Positions 57,958 to 64,000 of a stretch of DNA of 64,000 nt are shown in pieces; positions within the stretch are counted from its first letter, which is position 1, and each line of letters begins with the position of its first letter. This DNA comes from Stenogyne calaminthoides. Taxonomy: Eukaryota; Streptophyta; Magnoliopsida; Lamiales; Lamiaceae. Where the stretch lies: the NCBI GenBank assembly GCA_037126765.1, contig JBBCBC010000012.1, forward strand, positions 11,408,001 through 11,472,000, given 5' to 3'. The position numbers and the translations under genes were made by a program. The notes under the pieces are model-generated. The model saw nothing but the letters and a program-made list of their open reading frames with translations, ran no database searches and had not been told where the DNA came from.

Positions 57958-60156
57958 GTGAAATTAAGTCTGGCCTGTATGACTCCTGGCCTCCTCCAAG
58001 AGCCAAAATTCATCAAATGAGCTCTTCTCCAAAGTTCCACTCACCTAATTGGGGTTTTCTTTTTCCTTCATTTATTTATTTAATTATTTTACCCGTTACA
58101 TTTTGTTTGTTTACATACATATACTTGGAACAATAGTTTCATTTAGCTAAGAAATTCATTTTTCTCATAATTAAACAAGGCCATGAAGTTGAGAGACAAT
58201 CTGATTGATCTCATACGTGAGATGTGATATTAATATATATTGTACGGCTTTATATATTCATATCACTAAAAAAAAAAAAAGGCCTTTGAATGACTAATCA
58301 CACTAGTGAAACTATGTCACTTTGAGAGATTTTCGATAATATAGGATGAAAATCGAGTAATTCTATAAACCAACTCTTATAAGAAAATTCAACTATTTAG
58401 TCCTAAAATGTTCTCCACACGAAGAAATATGTATATAATACGGAAGTTAGCACTAAATTAATCAAGAATTAATTGATGTTAAAAACCAATCAAATTTGTT
58501 TTGAGTAATTCTCCGGCGAAACTTGTTCATAGTATGAAATTTATATCACCATACTTACAAATTAATATATATCATTACATTTATCATGAACTGATTCCAT
58601 ATTACACTTATAAATTAAGGTCATAGTGTTAAATGCTATAGATACTAGTTTGTAAAAATAGTAGTATCAATTTATAAATGTAATGGTATGAGTTTCATAT
58701 TATGAACAAATTTCACATGAGAGCTTGTGATTTGTATTATTCTTAACTAATGTACTTGAATTTGGTGCAAGGATTTTATTAAGAAAAAAAAAGGATAAAG
58801 AATAGATTTAAATTAAGAAACAATGGAACATATGAAATAATGAGTGGAATGATGTTATGTGATTGTTTGATGATTCAAATTGGATGTACATATCCTGATT
58901 ATTTACTTATCCACCAACTGAATTTAAATTTGTATTGCAAACTATATAATCGATGGATTTTGATCCCTTTTTATTAGAGAAGAATCATTAATTTGGTAAA
59001 TCCATCTTTAAAATATAGTATGGCCCACAAACCGACCATTGATCCAGTACGTTGGATTCCCATGCGATTTCCATTAAAATCCCACTCATACCTTTACGTA
59101 GCGTGCACCAAAATAGTTAATTTAAACCTTGCATGATATGTCAGTTGATAAGATGGAAATTAAATAGTTGTAAAAAGGGGATTCGCTTTCACACAAGATC
59201 TTTGGCGTCTTGCATCTATTGCAAAAAAATGACAAAAAATAATATGAGAAAATCTCATACATACATGAGACAGAGTATAAACTAGTAAAAATTAATATTT
59301 ATCTTGTTCAAAATGTTAAAGCGTTAATATTCAAATTATACTTCGTCTCACCGTAAAACCGTCTCACTCAAGTGTGTCTCTTTGTAAAATATATGTGAAT
59401 GAAATTAAGGTTATCATAATGTGCACATCCACTATTTTTATGAGATGGGAGCACGATTGCCAATTTTATGTTTTGTAGGATCTCATGCAAAATCTTTTTA
59501 TTTAGGTCCTTTGTATTCATATAATATTTAGAATATAAATTAATAGAGTCAATAACATTCTATTTTTGTTTATTAATTTCAGTTGAAAATATATAATGAT
59601 AAACGAAGCAATAACTATATATCTTCTTTACTTCTTTTTTTTTCTTTTTTGATCAAATTCAATATCTTTTCCTCCTTTATTTTTATTAGTCAAGCAAATG
59701 TAGATAAAATTTGGGCCAAAAATTATACAATTTCGGGCTAAATCTCATGTGTCTCAGCCCGATGCCTATTTGGAGGCCATGTCAGTGCCAAATCAGTTCA
59801 ACGTCAATGCAAATTAGCTCCATCTCATTTTTTTTAATCGGCAAAATAAATATATTAATAGATGGAGTACCAGAGGTACTCGATCAAGCTCCACATCAAT
59901 TTAACTATTAAATAAATTTAAAAATCAAATAAAATTTATATTAAGCACACAAATTAATAATTAAATCTTTAAATAAAAAAATATAATTATATAAAGTATA
60001 AAAATAAAAACTGCGAAATTTATTAATATTTAAAATACTAAACTAAATTAACCCTATAAAATTATTAAATAAAATATGACAAAAATCCAGATTACAATTC
60101 ATAAGTAGAAACAATATTAAAAAAATAAAAATCAAAGACTACTTAAATTAAAAAAT
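57958..60156. other. Intergenic, no gene seen
   Basis: It starts with the promoter region of the 66-aa gene. It holds the fold-back MITE copy at 58510-58735 and, at about 59240-59390, a GAGAC/GTCTC inverted-repeat element (TCTCATACATACATGAGAC... CGTCTCACCGTAAAACCGTC) whose relatives lie near 11510, 13540 and 23500. No frame is supportable. Confidence 0.5.
58510..58735. repeat. Fold-back MITE, copy 2
   Basis: The left end CCGGCGAAACTTGTTCATAG and right end (CTATGAACAAG-like complement of TTATGAACAAATTTCACATG) are inverted. The interior is palindromic around TAGTGTTAAATGCTATAGA. Related to 23222-23400. Confidence 0.65.
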
Positions 60157-60391
60157 GAGTGGGTCTCATATGCACCCGGGTGCACCGTGCACCCATAGTG
60201 CATTTTAGAAGCGTGCAACTATACAAAACAGAAGCGTGCAACTATTGCAAACAGAAGCATGCAACTATATTCCCATATAGTCAGTTGCACTTTTCTGTGT
60301 AAATAAGTCACACTTTTCAGCATAACAAGTTGCACGCTTCTAAAATGCACTATGAGTGCACGGTGCACCCGGGTGCATACAAGACCTAGCC
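60157..60391. mobile_element. MITE of the GTGCAC family, TSD TTAAAAAAT
   Basis: Inverted ends of about 75 bp open GAGTGGGTCTCATATGCACC and (right end, complement) GGCTAGGTCTTGTATGCACC, then share CGGGTGCACCGTGCAC and TTTTAGAAGCGTGCAACT. Perfect 9-bp TSDs flank it (60148-60156, 60392-60400), which indicates MULE-type insertion for the whole family. Confidence 0.9.
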
Positions 60392-60400
60392 TTAAAAAAT

Positions 60401-61425
60401 TAAGATCTCTTATTTTTTCGTATAGATTCTAAATTTTTTTAATAAAAAATAGAACCCTATAAACAACTTAATTTATTAAAAAAGTAATTAGAAAAAAAAT
60501 ATAAAATTTCGAAAACAAATCCCTCAAAATCTTATATATATAAAGTTTCCCACCTCATAGTCTTCGTCTTCCCCAATATTCCCTTCGCCTCCACTCCCCA
60601 ATATATATATATATATAAAGTTTCACTGCCCCGTACTGCAGGTGCTATATATAGATATATACGTACATATAATCGTATTCAATTAAATTTTCCAAATTAA
60701 TTTAGGAATTAGGAAGATGATGGTAGTGGTACGTAGCGGCTGTGATGGTTACAGAATTTTCAGATTATTAAATATTTAATAACAATTAATAATATGACAT
60801 GGAAAGTGTGTTTTGGGGCCTAAATTAAAACAATATATGACATACATGCAAGATTTAGCCCGACATTTTTAAATTCGATCTAAATTTGGCCTATATTTGT
60901 TTGCTGGGTAAAAGGATAGGGGCAAATATTGATATAGGTACATTCATAAAACAAAAATAGCTGGGGGAAAAAACTTAATCTACTCGGTGGGTAGATGACC
61001 CACCTAATAAAATAATGTGAAATTAAAATGAAATATATTAATGAGAAATAAACATTAATGACCTACCCTCTTTTTTTAAAAAATAACATTAATGACACGT
61101 AGTTATATTATACTAGTTTAGTGCCCGCGTATTACGTGATTTTCTAATTAAAAATTGCAACATTTTCAATAATAATATATTTAATAATAAAAAATATAAA
61201 TATGTACATAAATGCACTAAATATGAATTAATAATTTTTTAAGGTGTATATTAGTAAATTTTCTTAAACCTTTGAATAAGATTATTGTGTCAAATATTAT
61301 TTATCCATGTTAATATGAAGTTGAAACCTACAAATTAAAATAAAATAAATCGACTAAGAAAATACTAATAAATTAATTAACATGTAATAATTAAAAAAAA
61401 AGTGAATGAATTATAATATAAAATA
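60401..61425. other. Intergenic, AT-rich, no gene seen
   Basis: No supportable coding. The stretch near 60540-60720 has TATA-like and CT-rich text, but no start codon with a meaningful frame follows. Confidence 0.45.
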
Positions 61426-62382
61426 GGGTTAATTCTAAACAACACGACCTTTTATGTAAATATTAATTTAATCACGACTTTTGATATTATAATGAAAAAG
61501 CCCAACCTTTGATGTTGTTGCAAATCAATACACATTTTTTTTTTCCCGCCGGCGATGGATGACATGGCTCGCAGGAGCGCGCCAGGTGGAAATACACATG
61601 TATAAATTTTTTCCAACTCACATTAGACATAAAATAAATAACAATTTCTAAAATGTGAATAACAACTTCTTTAATAATCTCCGACACCTTACAAATCAGC
61701 AACTTTCAAATTAAAACTTACTAAATGATAAAACAAAGAACACTTCTACGTACACTAAAATCCCAACTTAAAAAAAAAAAGAAGCCCTATTCGCATATCG
61801 CAAGAGCAAATCGTAGAAAATCCCTTGCCCCTCTATCAATCCTTTCTCCATCAGTGGGACAATATCTTTTAATTCCCATCTAAACTAAATCTATGAATAG
61901 GAAGTGCTGCAATCATTTCGACAGAGATAGTCCGGGAACTAATCTGCTCATTTTTTGGTTTTCTGAAATTATATTGGTTTTTCACTTGTTTGGTGTTTTT
62001 TGCTTCTGAGTTCACGCACAATTTTAGTTCCTTTTATTAGAAAGTATGTATTTGAAAGTGTAATTGTTTTGAAAAGTGTGGATATTTTTATTTATTTGTC
62101 AGAAATTGTTATTTAATTTGTGGTAAAAAAATGCTATTCAAATTGTAAAAGTTATTATTAATTTATGTAGGTATAATATGATGTGGAATTTTTTAAAAAA
62201 TAATACGTGTAATTCCATGTGGCACATTCCGGGGAGCCATGTCATTTATCACCGGTCGGAGAAAAAAAAAAGTGTATTTATTTGCAACAACATCAAAGGT
62301 TGGACTTTTTCACTATAATATTGAAAGTCGTGAGTAAATTGATATTTACACAAAATGTCGTGTATTTATTTAGAATTAACCC
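61426..62382. mobile_element. MULE, non-autonomous, TSD TATAAAATA
   Basis: Inverted ends of about 180 bp open GGGTTAATTCTAAA and stay aligned through CCCAACCTTTGATGTTGTTG and TGACATGGCTC. Perfect 9-bp TSDs TATAAAATA flank it (61417-61425, 62383-62391), diagnostic for Mutator-like elements. The unique core (about 61615-62205) shows no recognised gene; it could be captured host DNA with UTR-like composition. The ends are related to the element at 9749-10838. Confidence 0.93.
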
Positions 62383-62391
62383 TATAAAATA

Positions 62392-62909
62392 TTTTTGCCA
62401 CATAAATTATGTTAAGATATACATAAGAGCAATTATAAAATAAAATTATTTATTAAGAAATAATAATTGAATATAATTCACACTAAGATAAAATACATTT
62501 AGAATGAATATTTTATTTAAGTCAAACAAAAATTACCAAAAGACAGATAAATGAATAATATTATATAATTAAATAAAACATAAAATAATAAATATAAATT
62601 TCACATTTTATAAAAATAACAAATAAAAATGACATGTATACTCAAATTTCTCATTGAATGACACATAGATTAAATTAACATGGAGTTGACACATCATGGA
62701 AAAAAAACTTCCTACTAGTATATAGAGGGATATATAGGGAATTGTTTAGGATATACAAAAATAGAAATACACATAGGATTTATTTTTAGTGACATGTAGG
62801 ATTTATTATTAGTGACATGTACACTAAACTTCTCCTATAATGACACATATGTTAAATAATTGTAGAGTTGACACATCATCAAGAAAAACTCCCTATTAGT
62901 AATATAGGG
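62392..62909. other. Intergenic, no gene seen
   Basis: AT-rich. The phrase GTTGACACATCAT(G/C)(G/A)A followed by AAAAACT(T/C)CCTA(C/T)TAGTA occurs twice (near 62675 and 62867), a short direct repeat about 190 bp apart. Confidence 0.5.
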
Positions 62910-63440
62910 TGTTGGTCCCGGTGCTAACGAGTCTCACACGTGTATGGGGGGGGAATACACGTGTTCAGTGATTTTTTAAAAATTCTTTTCAATCGAGGTC
63001 GATGGGTCGTTATCCTGATGATTTTGCCCTGAGAAGCACAGATTGCCCTAAGTCAAAGTCTACTGAGACAATGATCCTGAGCTGCTTTCAGAAGCTTCAG
63101 ATTAGCCTAACCGAGCTCGAGTTTATCGAGATCCTGAGGGCGCTTGGATCGATAATTATCTTCTTGAACCCTCGATGAGTTAGTTCGATTTTTGGTAACT
63201 ATCTCGTTTCTAGCTACTCATGTGTCTGCGGAATGATTGGCCCTATGTTTATACTCGTTTTAGCTTTTGTCAAAATCTTCCCTTCGATAAAACAAAGGAT
63301 TAAGGTTGTGATCAATTTAATGCAAGTTCAAAGATTGGTTCCAATCAATATCGATGAATTATGCTTTCGGTGAAAACATGCAACATATAATAATGCAAGA
63401 TGTAAAGCAAAAACAACACAACAATTATTATAGTGGTTCA
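62910..63440 (-). mobile_element. LTR fragment related to element A family (minus), interrupted
   Basis: It opens TGTTGGTCCCGGTG, which is how the end of LTR A reads on the opposite strand (TGTTGGTCCCGATTT), so the LTR lies in minus orientation. It runs to TATAGTGGTTCA at 63430-63440, a phrase also found in the LTR A family, where a second LTR begins. Its continuation is outside the window. Confidence 0.55.
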
Positions 63441-64000
63441 TGTAGGTCCCGAATCGGGTTTAGTGAGGGCGTAAGTCTAGAGGGGAGGGTGAATAGACTT
63501 AAAAACTTTTTTGTCTGGTCGTGTGTGAGGCGATTAGCTTTGATCAGAGCGCGAGTGAATCGATTTGGGTGATAACCAACTTACTAATCGCTCAGAGGCG
63601 ATTAGTTTCGGAATATCGGTTTAACCGATGTGTCGCGGAAGATTAAGTTTTACCCGTGAAAAACCGGTTTTTTATAAATCGATTCCAAAGTTAGTGTTTT
63701 AACCAAATTGATCAAGTGTCGAAAGTTGATCGGATCGGCTTGGTGCTAGCCGATCTCAACTTAGAATATGTATGCGCTTTTAAAGGTTGTGTGCAATTGT
63801 GTAGACAGCTTAATCAAAGCGGTAAAGGCACACAAGATTTATAGTGGTTCGGACAAACCAAATCCCACGCCCACTCTTCCCTATCACAAGGGGCACCAAC
63901 TTAACCAATCGAACTTAGTTTTATGTGTTAGTTCAACACAGTACACCAACAGATATTTAAGGAGTTCTCACTTAACCGATCCCAGAAATCAGAACTAGAA
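63441..64000 (-). mobile_element. Second LTR of the element A family, nested, cut by the window edge
   Basis: It begins TGTAGGTCCCGAATCGGG. At 63835-63985 it closely matches the reverse complement of LTR A (for example TATAGTGGTTCGGACAA, CACTCTTCCCTATCACAAGG, GGCACCAAC, AACAGATATTTA, GAGTTCTCAC). The insertion splits the LTR at 62910. The rest lies beyond position 64000. Confidence 0.75.

Overview
This is a stretch of nuclear DNA from a flowering plant, probably a eudicot and possibly an asterid (inference). It is AT-rich, has genes with introns, and is crowded with plant transposon types: Ty1/copia-like LTR elements, a TRIM, CACTA, hAT, MULE and Stowaway MITEs, and SINE-like units. I see no bacterial or viral genes, no rRNA or functional tRNA genes, and no CRISPR array. 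I did not find a new gene system. The value of the window lies in a nearly intact metabolic gene, one small membrane-peptide gene, several broken gene copies, and deeply nested mobile DNA whose boundaries can be read to the base from target-site duplications (TSDs).

Gene content. A six-exon minus-strand gene (2103-5533) encodes a plastid-targeted L-Ala-D/L-amino-acid (dipeptide) epimerase of the enolase superfamily. All splice phases agree, but exon 1 carries one extra base in a homopolymer. A rearranged partial copy of its 5' end lies at about 8070-8945. A minus-strand F-box/LRR gene (26143-27485) is broken by several frameshifts. A 40-residue fragment of alpha-SNAP lies at 28888-29010. A RALF peptide-hormone gene fragment sits inside a DNA transposon (9392-9610). 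A 66-aa protein with one membrane span and a Gly/Cys-rich tail (57689-57889, minus) looks intact.

Mobile DNA. From left to right: a four-deep nest at 8951-11103 (Stowaway-like, then a RALF-carrying TIR element, then a MULE, then a SINE); a hAT MITE filled with ATACCG motifs (14385-14773); LTR element A (15961-21393), with almost no interior, a triplicated primer-binding site and a solo LTR of family B inside its 3' LTR; a TRIM (29330-29879); a full-length but degenerate copia element B (31999-41315); a solo LTR (42252-43827); a 7.5-kb CACTA element (43997-51541) that carries a TnpA-like gene, a 22-bp minisatellite and a LINE ORF1 insertion; hAT and MULE MITEs from 51970 to 62382; and two nested LTR fragments running off the right edge.

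The genes do not form a pathway together. Host genes are isolated islands, and most duplications and breaks are best explained by transposon activity and ordinary decay. Function calls rest on recognising protein motifs by eye. No database search was run.
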